A DNA stretch of 64,000 nucleotides from Aureibaculum marinum. GTDB taxonomy: Bacteria; Bacteroidota; Bacteroidia; Flavobacteriales; Flavobacteriaceae. This document shows positions 17,258-25,823 of the stretch, in pieces; position 1 is the first letter of the stretch, and every line of letters starts with the position of its first letter. The position numbers and the translations under genes were made by a program. Below the pieces are notes generated by a model that saw only the letters and a list, made by a program, of their open reading frames with translations, made no database searches and had not been told where the DNA came from. The stretch covers positions 248,001 to 312,000 of the forward strand of contig NZ_RPFJ01000006.1 of NCBI RefSeq assembly GCF_003813905.1, in the 5' to 3' direction.

Positions 17258-19624
17258 ATGACAAAAAAAACATGTTTCCATTGTGGTAACGATTGTGGTT
17301 CAAAACCAGTAGTTTATGATTCAAAAAATTTCTGTTGTAACGGTTGTAAAACAGTTTACGAAATTTTTAATGAGAATGATTTAACGTGTTATTATGATTT
17401 GGAAAATGCACCAGGTAAAATCCCTGAAGATATAAAAGGAAAGTATAGTTACCTGGATGATGAAAAAATTGTAGAAAAGTTATATGATTTTAAAGATGGA
17501 GAGACTAGAGTAATTACTTTTTATATACCTCACATTCATTGTAGTTCGTGTATATGGATTTTAGAGAATTTGAATAAATTAAATTCTGCAATTAGTACTT
17601 CTCAAGTTAATTTTCCAAGAAAAGAGGTTAGAGTTACTTTTAATTGTAAAGCTATTTCTTTAAGACAAGTTGTAGAGTTGTTAAGTTCTATTGGATATGA
17701 ACCTTTAATTAGTTTAGAGGATGCTACAGTAAGTAAACGTAAAATTGATAGATCTCTTATTTATAAAATTGGAGTTGCCGGCTTTGCTTTTGGTAATATT
17801 ATGCTTATGTCTGTTCCTGAATATTTACAGGCAGAAGAGTTTTGGTTAGACAGGTATAAATTTTTCTTTAAATTAATCATTTTTGTAATGATTTTGCCTG
17901 TAATGTTTTATTCTGCAACCGATTATTTTGTCTCTGCGTTCAAAGGATTAAAACATAAAATTTTAAATATAGATGTACCTATTGTATTAGGTATGATTGT
18001 ATTATTTTTACGAAGTTCTTATGAAGTATTTTTTAATGTAGGTCAAGGGTATTTTGATAGCCTTGCCGGATTTGTTTTCTTTTTATTATTAGGTAAAATA
18101 TTTCAACAACAAACCTATAGTTTCTTATCTTTTGAGCGTGATTATAAATCTTATTTTCCTGTAGCTGTTACAAAAATTAATAAAGATAGGTCAGAAAAAA
18201 ATGTTGCAATTTATGATGTTAAAAAAGGAGATAGGTTATTAATTAGAGATAAAGAGCTAATTCCTGCAGATGGTATTTTAATAGCTGGCAACGCTGAAAT
18301 TGATTACAGTTTTGTAACAGGAGAGTCTTTGCCAGTCACAAAAAAATCAGGAGATAAGCTATTTGCAGGAGGAAAACAGTTGTCTGGAGCTATTGAAATG
18401 GAAATTTTACAAACTGTATCACAAAGTTATTTAACTCAATTATGGAGTAATGATGTTTTTAAGAGGGAAAAAATTAGTGGAATAAAAAGTTTAACCGATT
18501 CTATAAGTAAACGATTTACTATTATTGTATTATTCATCGCTTTTTTGGCTGGTTTGTATTGGTATTTTGTTGATGTTAGTATGGTTGCTAATGTGGTTAC
18601 TGCAGTGTTGATTGTGGCTTGTCCGTGTGCTTTAGCTCTATCAGCACCTTTTGCTTTAGGTAATATGCTACGTATTTTTGGAAAACGGAAACTCTATTTG
18701 AAAAATGCTGATGTTATTGAAGATTTATCAAAAGTAGATACTATAATTTTTGACAAAACAGGTACAATTACCAATAACAAAGCAAAAGTTTTTTATGATG
18801 GAGAATTGCTTATTGAAAAAGAAATTGTTGCTGTAAAAAGTGTGTTAAGAGCTTCTAATCATCCATTAAGTAGAATGTTGTATGAAGAAATGGAAGATGT
18901 GGAAGTTGTAGAAGTGTCTGATTTTAAGGAGTTTGTTGGTAAAGGTTTAGAAGGTAGAGTAAATGATATAAATGTAAAAATAGGTTCAGCACAGTTTTTA
19001 AATACAAAAAATGAAGAAGTTTTACAAACACAATCTTTTATTAGTATAAATGGAGTGATAAAAGGAAAATATATTTTTAAAAATTCATATAGAAAAGGAT
19101 TAAATGCAATTTTTAATGAGTTAAAAAGTGATTATGAATTGGGAATTTTATCTGGAGATAATGATGGTGAAAAACAACAATTAAAAACCATGCTTCCTGA
19201 AAATGCAACTTTAATCTTCAATAAAAAACCTACGGATAAACTAAACTACATAAAAGGTTTACAAAATAAAGGTAAAAATGTGTTAATGATAGGTGATGGA
19301 TTAAATGATGCTGGTGCTCTAGTGCAAAGTAATGTTGGATTGGTAGTTTCTGAAAATATAAATGTGTTTTCCCCAGCTTCGGATGGTATAGTTGATGCTT
19401 CGAAGTTTTATAAATTGCCTAAATTTTTAAAATTATCTAAAAAAACACTTAAGGTAGTGAAAATGAGTTTTGTAGTGTCTGTTTTGTATAATTTAATAGG
19501 AATGATGTTTGCCATTACAGGTAATTTATCTCCCATTGTAGCAGCTATTTTAATGCCGTTAAGTTCTATAACTATTGTAATATTTGTTACATTAGGTACA
19601 AATATATTGGCAAGTGAAAGATAA
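17258..19624 (+). CDS. ccoI: Copper-translocating P-type ATPase for cbb3 oxidase assembly
   Basis: 788 residues. N-terminal cysteine-rich region (CFHCGNDCG, FCCNGCK), an HMA domain with HIHCSSCIW, about eight membrane helices, the CPC metal-path motif in VACPCALALS, phosphorylation loop DKTGT, and hinge GDGLNDAGAL. The N-terminal cysteine-rich layout and position next to ccoS-ccoNOQP identify the CcoI/FixI type, which supplies copper to the cbb3 haem-copper centre rather than detoxifying copper. A motif A site lies in its promoter. ccoS follows after 97 bases with its own motif A promoter. Confidence 0.93.
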   Translation: MTKKTCFHCGNDCGSKPVVYDSKNFCCNGCKTVYEIFNENDLTCYYDLENAPGKIPEDIKGKYSYLDDEKIVEKLYDFKDGETRVITFYIPHIHCSSCIWILENLNKLNSAISTSQVNFPRKEVRVTFNCKAISLRQVVELLSSIGYEPLISLEDATVSKRKIDRSLIYKIGVAGFAFGNIMLMSVPEYLQAEEFWLDRYKFFFKLIIFVMILPVMFYSATDYFVSAFKGLKHKILNIDVPIVLGMIVLFLRSSYEVFFNVGQGYFDSLAGFVFFLLLGKIFQQQTYSFLSFERDYKSYFPVAVTKINKDRSEKNVAIYDVKKGDRLLIRDKELIPADGILIAGNAEIDYSFVTGESLPVTKKSGDKLFAGGKQLSGAIEMEILQTVSQSYLTQLWSNDVFKREKISGIKSLTDSISKRFTIIVLFIAFLAGLYWYFVDVSMVANVVTAVLIVACPCALALSAPFALGNMLRIFGKRKLYLKNADVIEDLSKVDTIIFDKTGTITNNKAKVFYDGELLIEKEIVAVKSVLRASNHPLSRMLYEEMEDVEVVEVSDFKEFVGKGLEGRVNDINVKIGSAQFLNTKNEEVLQTQSFISINGVIKGKYIFKNSYRKGLNAIFNELKSDYELGILSGDNDGEKQQLKTMLPENATLIFNKKPTDKLNYIKGLQNKGKNVLMIGDGLNDAGALVQSNVGLVVSENINVFSPASDGIVDASKFYKLPKFLKLSKKTLKVVKMSFVVSVLYNLIGMMFAITGNLSPIVAAILMPLSSITIVIFVTLGTNILASER

Positions 19625-19645
19625 TTTTATAAATTTACTGTGTAG

Positions 19646-19671
19646 TAAAACATGATAATTATCATGTTTTA
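19646..19671. promoter_or_regulatory. Motif A site upstream of ccoS-ccoNOQP
   Basis: A perfect 26-base palindrome whose 14-base core is ATGATAATTATCAT (19652-19665). A TACTTTTG at 19689-19696 is an exact -7 element; centre-to-end distance is 37.5, one more than at the other sites, putting the operator close to -41.5. This is the most symmetrical site in the window and points to strong FNR-type activation of the oxidase operon. Confidence 0.82.
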
Positions 19672-19721
19672 AGTAATATGAAATATCTTACTTTTGTGAA
19701 AATTTTAACTATCACTATAAA

Positions 19722-19913
19722 ATGGACATCATCTTTTTAATGATTGGAGTTAGTATTGTGATTGCTGTAGTGTTTTTTATACTGTTTATTAAATCAGTAA
19801 AATCAGGACAGTATGATGATATGTATACACCCTCTGTAAGAATGCTTTTTGAAGATGAATTTATTAGTGACAAATCTAAAGTAAAAGAATCAAAATCAAT
19901 TAATCAGAAATAA
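19722..19913 (+). CDS. ccoS: cbb3-type cytochrome oxidase assembly protein CcoS
   Basis: 63 residues: one N-terminal membrane helix (residues 3-24) followed by the short cytoplasmic tail with KSGQYDDMYTPS that is typical of CcoS (YDD motif). It is needed for cofactor insertion into CcoN. First gene of the oxidase operon and 2 bases ahead of ccoNO. Confidence 0.9.
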   Translation: MDIIFLMIGVSIVIAVVFFILFIKSVKSGQYDDMYTPSVRMLFEDEFISDKSKVKESKSINQK

Positions 19914-19915
19914 TA

Positions 19916-22066
19916 ATGGAAAAAGAACAATTTTATTACGACAACAAAATTGTAAAGTTGTTCCTCATAGCCACAATAGCATGGGGAATTATTGGTATGG
20001 CGGTTGGACTTATGGTCGCTTTCTTATTTAACTTTCCCAATTACATGGAAGGGATATCATGGTTAAGTTTTGGTCGTTTGAGACCTTTACATACCAATGC
20101 AGTTATCTTTGCTTTTGTTGGAAATGGTTTTTTTGTTGGAATGTATTATTCTATGCAAAGATTGCTTAAAACAAGAATGTTTAGTGATACATTAAGTAAA
20201 ATACATTTTTGGGGATGGCAATTAATTATTGTAGCGGCGGCTATTACTTTACCATTAGGGTTAACGTCGTCAAAAGAATATGCTGAATTAGAGTGGCCAA
20301 TCGATATCGCAATTACTCTTGTATGGGTAGTAATGGGTATAAATATGATTGGTACTATTTTAAAAAGACGTCAACGTCATATATATGTAGCTATTTGGTT
20401 TTATCTAGCAACTTTCGTAACAATAGCAGTGTTACATATTTTTAATAATTTAGAATTACCTGTTAGTGCATTTAAAAGTTATTCAATTTATGCCGGAGTG
20501 CAAGATGCCTTAGTACAGTGGTGGTATGGACACAATGCGGTAGCATTTTTCTTAACTACACCTATACTTGGTTTAATGTATTATTTTGTGCCTAAAGCGG
20601 CAAATAGACCTGTATATTCTTATAGACTCTCTATAGTACACTTTTGGTCTTTAATATTTATTTATATATGGGCAGGGCCACACCACTTATTATATACAGC
20701 TTTACCTGAATGGGCTCAAAATTTAGGTACCGTATTTTCTGTAATGTTAATTTTCCCATCTTGGGGTGGTATGATTAATGGTCTTTTGACTTTACGTGGA
20801 GCATGGGATAAAGTTAGAGAAAGTGCCATATTAAAATTCTTTGTTGTTGCAATAACAGGATATGGTATGAGTACTTTTGAGGGACCTATGTTGTCTTTTA
20901 AAAACCTAAATGCTATTGGACATTATACAGATTGGATTGTAGCACACGTACACATCGGAACCTTGGCGTGGAACGGTTTTATGATTTCAGGTATGCTTTA
21001 TTGGCTAGCAACTAAAATTTGGAAAACCGAGTTGTATTCTCAAAAATTAGCTAATACTCATTTCTGGATTGGTACATTAGGTATTTTATTTTATGCAATA
21101 CCTTTGTATGTAGCAGGATTTACTCAAGCATCTATGTGGAAACAATTTAATCCAGATGGTACATTGGTTTATGGTAACTTCTTAGAAACCGTTACTCAAA
21201 TTTTACCAATGTATGCTATGCGTGCTTTTGGAGGTACTTTGTATTTAATAGGTTTTATTTTATTATCATATAATATTTATAAAACAGCTAAAAAAGGTGC
21301 TACTGTTGAAGATGAACTTGTAGAAGCAGCACCATTAAAGAAAATTACAAATGCAAGAATGGCTGGTGAAGGATGGCATAGTTGGTTAGAAAGAAGAACA
21401 ATTCTATTTACGTTATTAACTACGTTGGCTATTGCTGTTGGTGGAGCCGTGGAAATTATACCATTGTTGATGGTAGATTCTAATATTCCTAAAATTACAA
21501 GTATAAAACCATATACTCCATTAGAACTAGAAGGTAGAGATATTTATATTAGAGAAGGATGTAATAACTGTCACTCACAAATGATTAGACCTTTCCGTTC
21601 AGAAGTAGAACGATATGGAGAGTATTCCAAAGCAGGTGAATATGTTTATGATTTCCCATTCCTTTGGGGGTCTCGTAGAACTGGACCAGATGTACATAGG
21701 TTAGGAGGTAAATATAATGATAACTGGCACTTTAATCATATGTTAGATCCTAGATCAACTTCACCAGGTTCTATTATGCCACGTTACCCTTGGTTATATA
21801 CTAATAATTTGAATACTTCAAATACACAAGGTAAAATGGAAGCTATGGTTAAGTTAGGTGTTCCTTATACACAATCTGAAGTGGATAAAGGCTTGTTTTT
21901 ACTTAGAAATCAGGCAGAAGCCATTGAAAAGAACCTAAGACAAGATCCAGAATACGTGAAAAATTATGGAGATAGCAATATGCAAGAAAAAGAAATTGTT
22001 GCTTTAATTGCTTATTTACAACGATTAGGTACAGATATTAAAAAAGGTGAAACAGCTCAAAATTAA
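19916..22066 (+). CDS. ccoNO: Fused cbb3 cytochrome c oxidase subunits I and II (CcoN-CcoO)
   Basis: 716 residues combining two subunits. Residues about 1-470 are the 12-helix haem-copper catalytic subunit: RPLHTNAV (haem ligand), WYGHNAV and AGPHHLLYT (copper-B histidines), AHVHIGTLAW (haem b and b3 ligands). Residues about 500-716 are the CcoO part, with a membrane helix and one c-type haem site GCNNCHSQMIRP; IMPRYPWL gives a likely axial methionine. The terminal oxidase reduces oxygen to water at low oxygen tension and pumps protons. CcoNO fusion is known in Bacteroidota. Between ccoS and ccoQ with 2- and 5-base gaps. Confidence 0.96.
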   Translation: MEKEQFYYDNKIVKLFLIATIAWGIIGMAVGLMVAFLFNFPNYMEGISWLSFGRLRPLHTNAVIFAFVGNGFFVGMYYSMQRLLKTRMFSDTLSKIHFWGWQLIIVAAAITLPLGLTSSKEYAELEWPIDIAITLVWVVMGINMIGTILKRRQRHIYVAIWFYLATFVTIAVLHIFNNLELPVSAFKSYSIYAGVQDALVQWWYGHNAVAFFLTTPILGLMYYFVPKAANRPVYSYRLSIVHFWSLIFIYIWAGPHHLLYTALPEWAQNLGTVFSVMLIFPSWGGMINGLLTLRGAWDKVRESAILKFFVVAITGYGMSTFEGPMLSFKNLNAIGHYTDWIVAHVHIGTLAWNGFMISGMLYWLATKIWKTELYSQKLANTHFWIGTLGILFYAIPLYVAGFTQASMWKQFNPDGTLVYGNFLETVTQILPMYAMRAFGGTLYLIGFILLSYNIYKTAKKGATVEDELVEAAPLKKITNARMAGEGWHSWLERRTILFTLLTTLAIAVGGAVEIIPLLMVDSNIPKITSIKPYTPLELEGRDIYIREGCNNCHSQMIRPFRSEVERYGEYSKAGEYVYDFPFLWGSRRTGPDVHRLGGKYNDNWHFNHMLDPRSTSPGSIMPRYPWLYTNNLNTSNTQGKMEAMVKLGVPYTQSEVDKGLFLLRNQAEAIEKNLRQDPEYVKNYGDSNMQEKEIVALIAYLQRLGTDIKKGETAQN

Positions 22067-22071
22067 TAAAA

Positions 22072-22263
22072 ATGTTAAAATTTATAAAACATCATTTAGA
22101 TTCAATGGCTGATGTGGAAATTTATCCCATCATATCATTAATCTTATTTTTTACAGTATTTGTTACCATGTTAATTCACGTAATAAGATTACCAAAAAAG
22201 AGTATAGAAAATATTAGTAATTTACCTCTTGAAGAGGATGAAAATATAAACGATTATGAGTAA
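22072..22263 (+). CDS. ccoQ: Small cbb3 oxidase subunit CcoQ
   Basis: 63 residues, one membrane helix (20-40) followed by a short acidic tail. Position between ccoNO and ccoP and size identify it as CcoQ, a subunit that stabilises the complex; sequence alone would be too weak. It overlaps the ccoP start by 8 bases. Confidence 0.82.
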   Translation: MLKFIKHHLDSMADVEIYPIISLILFFTVFVTMLIHVIRLPKKSIENISNLPLEEDENINDYE

Positions 22264-22900
22264 AAACGAACAATCATTTTGGAGTAAACTTTCACAAAAG
22301 TTAACCAAAGCGAAGCCTATTGAGAATGAAGAAGATATAATGACGGATCATGATTATGATGGTATTAAAGAGTTAGATAATGTATTACCACCTTGGTGGT
22401 TAGCAGGTTTTTATATCACTATAGCCGTAGGTATATTTTATTACATAATGGTCTTCTTTACTGATAAATATGATCAAAAGGCAGAATATGAAAGAGCTGT
22501 TGCCGAAGGTAATGCAGCGGTTGAGCAGTATAAAAAAGATAATCCTGAATTATATGATGATGCCAATTTAGAAGCATTAACTGATCCTAAAGATATTCAA
22601 AAGGGTAAAGAATTATTTGCTTCTAAAACTTGTACTGCTTGTCATTTGGAAGATGGTGGAGGTAGTATTGGACCTAATCTTACCGATGAATATTGGGTTT
22701 TAGGAGGAGGTTTTAAAAATATATTTAATACAATTTCTAAAGGAGGAAGACCTGGTAAAGGTATGATTGCTTGGGAAAGCACGATAAGTCAAAAAGAAAG
22801 ACAGCAGTTAGCTAGTTATATTTTAACACTACAAGGTACAACACCAGCTAATCCAAAGGCTCCTGAAGGAGAAATTTGGAAGGAAGGTGAAGGTAGTTAA
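22256..22900 (+). CDS. ccoP: Mono-haem cbb3 oxidase subunit III (CcoP)
   Basis: 214 residues. Soluble N-terminus with the CcoP-type HDYDGIKELDNVLPPWW motif, one membrane helix (about 47-68), then a single cytochrome c domain with TCTACH and a GMIAW axial methionine. Classical CcoP has two haem c groups; here only one CxxCH is present, as reported for other Bacteroidota and some other groups. Last gene of the ccoS-ccoNO-ccoQ-ccoP operon. Confidence 0.93.
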   Translation: MSKNEQSFWSKLSQKLTKAKPIENEEDIMTDHDYDGIKELDNVLPPWWLAGFYITIAVGIFYYIMVFFTDKYDQKAEYERAVAEGNAAVEQYKKDNPELYDDANLEALTDPKDIQKGKELFASKTCTACHLEDGGGSIGPNLTDEYWVLGGGFKNIFNTISKGGRPGKGMIAWESTISQKERQQLASYILTLQGTTPANPKAPEGEIWKEGEGS

Positions 22901-23130
22901 TAATTTTTACTGACTCAGATTAGTTTTTTGGACGTTTTTAACGTCTTAGAATACTTCTATTTATTCCCCCTAGTTGTGTAATAAATGTTTCATTTTTGTC
23001 CGTTTATTAACGTTAACTTTGTAGTGTAAGTAGAAGTATTTTTTTTAGTTCATATGCAAATTAATTATTTAGTTTATTGCATTATTGTTGAAGTAAGCAA
23101 AAATATTTTGCGAATTCATTTTACATACTA
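22901..23130. promoter_or_regulatory. Gap between ccoP and ccoG with hairpin and ccoG promoter candidate
   Basis: A short perfect hairpin (GACGTT-ttt-AACGTC, 22931-22945) follows ccoP but lacks a T tract, so it is at best a weak terminator. TAACTTTG at 23014-23021 is an exact -7 element for ccoG. No motif A site is at the expected distance, so ccoG may not be under the same control. Confidence 0.45.
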
Positions 23131-24546
23131 ATGGCATCACAAAAACAAGAAAATTTTAGAGACTCTATCGGAACCATCACAGAAGATGGTAAACGAAATT
23201 ATATATTTCCTAAAAAACCATCAGGTAAATTTACAAATTATAGAACCTATTTAAGTTGGTTTTTACTTGCTGTACTTATTATTTCTCCTTTTATAAAAAT
23301 TAATGGTAATCAATTTTTATTATTTAATATATTAGAAGGAAAATACAATATTTTTGGGCAACCTTTTTGGCCACAAGATTTTTACTTATTGGTACTTTCC
23401 ATGTTAGTTGGAATTGTATTTATTATTTTATTTACCGTTATTTTTGGTAGAATATTCTGCGGATGGATATGTCCACAAACCATTTTTATGGAAATGGTTT
23501 TTAGAAAAATTGAGTATTGGATTGAAGGTGATAGAGGGAAACAAATCAGACTTAATAAACAACCTTGGAATGCGGAAAAAATTAGAAAAAAGGCAATTAA
23601 GTGGAGCCTTTTTTTTCTAGTTTCTTTTATTATAGCTAATGTATTTTTAGCTTATTTTATTGGTGGAGATACTCTTTTAGAGTATATTACAGATGGTCCA
23701 TTAAATCATATAGGTACTCTTGTTAAATTATTAGTTTTTACACTTGTTTTCTATTTTGTATTTGCTTGGTTTAGAGAACAAGTATGTATTATCGTTTGTC
23801 CTTATGGTAGACTTCAAGGCGTATTGTTAGATAGAAAATCCATAGTTGTAGCTTACGATCATAAGAGAGGAGAAGGCGAGAATGGTAGAAAAAAATTTAG
23901 AAAAAACGAAGATAGAGAAGCCTTAGGTAATGGAGATTGTATTGATTGTAACCAATGTGTTGTTGTTTGTCCAACAGGTATAGATATTAGAAATGGTACA
24001 CAATTAGAGTGTGTTAACTGTACAGCGTGTATAGATGCTTGTGACGAAGTAATGGACAAAGTTGGTTTCGAAACAGGATTAATTAAATATGCTTCTGAAG
24101 ATAATATTACAAAAGGTGAAAAATTTAAGTTTAATGCACGCATAACTGCATATTCAGCAGTATTAACTATTCTTGTAGGGGTGTTAATTACTTTGTTATT
24201 TTTACGTTCAGATTTAGAAGCTACAATTTTAAGATTACCAGGTCAGAATTTTACAACAACAGAAACTGGAGTAAGTAATGTTTATACCTTTAAGTTGATA
24301 AATAAGACAGTAAAGGACTTAAATAATGTTGAAATAAAATTAATGTCACATCCAGGAAAAATTAGAATTGTTGGAGGCACAAGTATGGTTCCTAAAGGTG
24401 ATTTAACAGAAGGTACTTTGTTTATTGATATTGATAAAGAAGACTTAGAATCTTCAAAAGAAAAATTGAAAATTGGCATATATGCTGATGGAGAGTTATT
24501 GGGAACCACGTCTACAAATTTTACTGGACCAATGAAAATTAATTAA
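23131..24546 (+). CDS. ccoG: cbb3 oxidase accessory ferredoxin-like protein CcoG
   Basis: 471 residues, membrane protein with about five helices and two ferredoxin-like clusters: CIDCNQCVVVCP and CVNCTACIDAC. The early CGWICPQTIFME and CIIVCPYGRLQG motifs are characteristic of CcoG/FixG. C-terminal Ig-like FixG domain (about 355-470). Family members act in copper reduction during cbb3 oxidase assembly. The ccoH gene starts 28 bases downstream. Confidence 0.95.
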   Translation: MASQKQENFRDSIGTITEDGKRNYIFPKKPSGKFTNYRTYLSWFLLAVLIISPFIKINGNQFLLFNILEGKYNIFGQPFWPQDFYLLVLSMLVGIVFIILFTVIFGRIFCGWICPQTIFMEMVFRKIEYWIEGDRGKQIRLNKQPWNAEKIRKKAIKWSLFFLVSFIIANVFLAYFIGGDTLLEYITDGPLNHIGTLVKLLVFTLVFYFVFAWFREQVCIIVCPYGRLQGVLLDRKSIVVAYDHKRGEGENGRKKFRKNEDREALGNGDCIDCNQCVVVCPTGIDIRNGTQLECVNCTACIDACDEVMDKVGFETGLIKYASEDNITKGEKFKFNARITAYSAVLTILVGVLITLLFLRSDLEATILRLPGQNFTTTETGVSNVYTFKLINKTVKDLNNVEIKLMSHPGKIRIVGGTSMVPKGDLTEGTLFIDIDKEDLESSKEKLKIGIYADGELLGTTSTNFTGPMKIN

Positions 24547-24574
24547 TTATATTATTACATCTAATAAAAACATT

Positions 24575-25030
24575 ATGAAAATTAGAATAAATTGGGGATG
24601 GGCAATAGTAATTGCAATGGGAGCATTTATGATTTTTATATTACAATTTGTATACAGGTCTATTGCAGATGAAAATCTTGAACATCATATGGTATCAGAA
24701 GATTACTATAAAGATGAATTGTATTTTCAAGATGAAATTAATAAAATGAATAATGCAAGTAAGTTGGCTCAAAATGTAGTTGTTGAACGTGCAGAAAATA
24801 CTATGAAATTTACGTTTCCTAGTGATATGGATCAAAGTGAAATTTCTGGAACTATTTATTTTCAAAGACCTTCAGATAAAAGAATCGATTTTAGTAGAGA
24901 GATTAAATTGAAAGATGATAATATTATGATTGTGGAAGATGAGAAGTTAATTAATGGAAGATGGAATATTAAAATTGATTGGAAATATGAAGATGAGGCG
25001 TACATGTTTAAGAAAAATATTTTTTATTAA
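24575..25030 (+). CDS. ccoH: CcoH/FixH family cbb3 assembly protein
   Basis: 151 residues: N-terminal membrane helix (residues 7-28) with WGWAIVIAMGAFM, then a periplasmic beta-sandwich with the ADENLEHHMVSEDYYKDE segment typical of FixH. Needed for cbb3 oxidase assembly together with CcoI and CcoS. The SafE-like gene continues in the same reading frame right after its TAA stop. Confidence 0.92.
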   Translation: MKIRINWGWAIVIAMGAFMIFILQFVYRSIADENLEHHMVSEDYYKDELYFQDEINKMNNASKLAQNVVVERAENTMKFTFPSDMDQSEISGTIYFQRPSDKRIDFSREIKLKDDNIMIVEDEKLINGRWNIKIDWKYEDEAYMFKKNIFY

Positions 25031-25045
25031 GAAAATTTAAAAGTT

Positions 25046-25750
25046 ATTTTTTATACGGCTTTCATATTAGGATTATTAGGTAGTTTTCACTGTATTGGCA
25101 TGTGTGGACCAATTGCTTTTGCACTTCCAGTAGATAGAAAAAGTAAACCTAAAATGATATTTCAAACGTTGTTATATCATATAGGCCGTTTATTAACATA
25201 TTCACTTATTGGTCTAATTTTCGGATTGGTAGGGAGAGGGTTGTATTTGGCAGGTTTTCAACAACGATTATCTATTTTAATTGGTGTTTTAATGATTGTA
25301 ATGGTTGTTATTCCTTTGCATATTTTTAATAAATATAACTTTTCTAAACCCATATATAAAGGCATATCTTATGTTAAATCTAAAATGGGATATTACTTAA
25401 AAAAACGGACCAATACTACTTTTTTCTCAATAGGATTTTTTAATGGGTTTTTACCTTGTGGATTGGTGTATATGGCATTAGTAGGTTCCATTGCTGCTTC
25501 CGGTGCTTTTGAAGGGGCATTATATATGTTTTTATTTGGATTAGGTACAGTGCCAATGATGAGTGTTGCAGTGTTAATGGGTAATTTTTTAAAAGGAACA
25601 ATTAGAAGTAAGATACAAAAAGCAATTCCCGTTTTTGTAGTTATTATTGGGTTGTTGTTTATTCTTCGTGGTTTAGGATTAGGAATTCCTTACATTTCAC
25701 CATCTGATGCTAAATTGCATATCTCTAATAATGCTGAGGTCTGTAATTGA
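25046..25750 (+). CDS. SafE/TauE-like membrane protein with no standard start codon
   Basis: Six or seven membrane helices; HCIGMCGP near the N-terminus and NGFLPCGLVYMAL in the middle are the two signatures of the sulfite exporter TauE/SafE-like family found beside ccoGH, where a role in metal (copper) handling for oxidase assembly is suspected. The first ATG (25100) lies inside the HCIGMCGP motif and would delete helix 1. The open frame continues upstream to the ccoH stop (25028-25030) and encodes an obvious first helix, but has no ATG, GTG or TTG. I place the start at the ATT at 25046 as a guess. Readthrough or reinitiation from ccoH is another possibility. Confidence 0.7.
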   Translation: MFYTAFILGLLGSFHCIGMCGPIAFALPVDRKSKPKMIFQTLLYHIGRLLTYSLIGLIFGLVGRGLYLAGFQQRLSILIGVLMIVMVVIPLHIFNKYNFSKPIYKGISYVKSKMGYYLKKRTNTTFFSIGFFNGFLPCGLVYMALVGSIAASGAFEGALYMFLFGLGTVPMMSVAVLMGNFLKGTIRSKIQKAIPVFVVIIGLLFILRGLGLGIPYISPSDAKLHISNNAEVCN

Positions 25751-25823
25751 AATATTGAAAATAATATATAAACTATTTTAGTTTTTAGTAATACATTTCC
25801 TCTTATAATTAAATCATTGTATA

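Noticed and set aside
22978-23021. Possible motif A site for ccoG
   Set aside because: At 36.5 bases from the TAACTTTG element there is no TGA-N6-TCA; the promoter looks constitutive or differently regulated.
24282-24509. Antisense reading frame within ccoG
   Set aside because: It overlaps a fully conserved gene, has no similarity or promoter, and is expected by chance in A+T-rich DNA.
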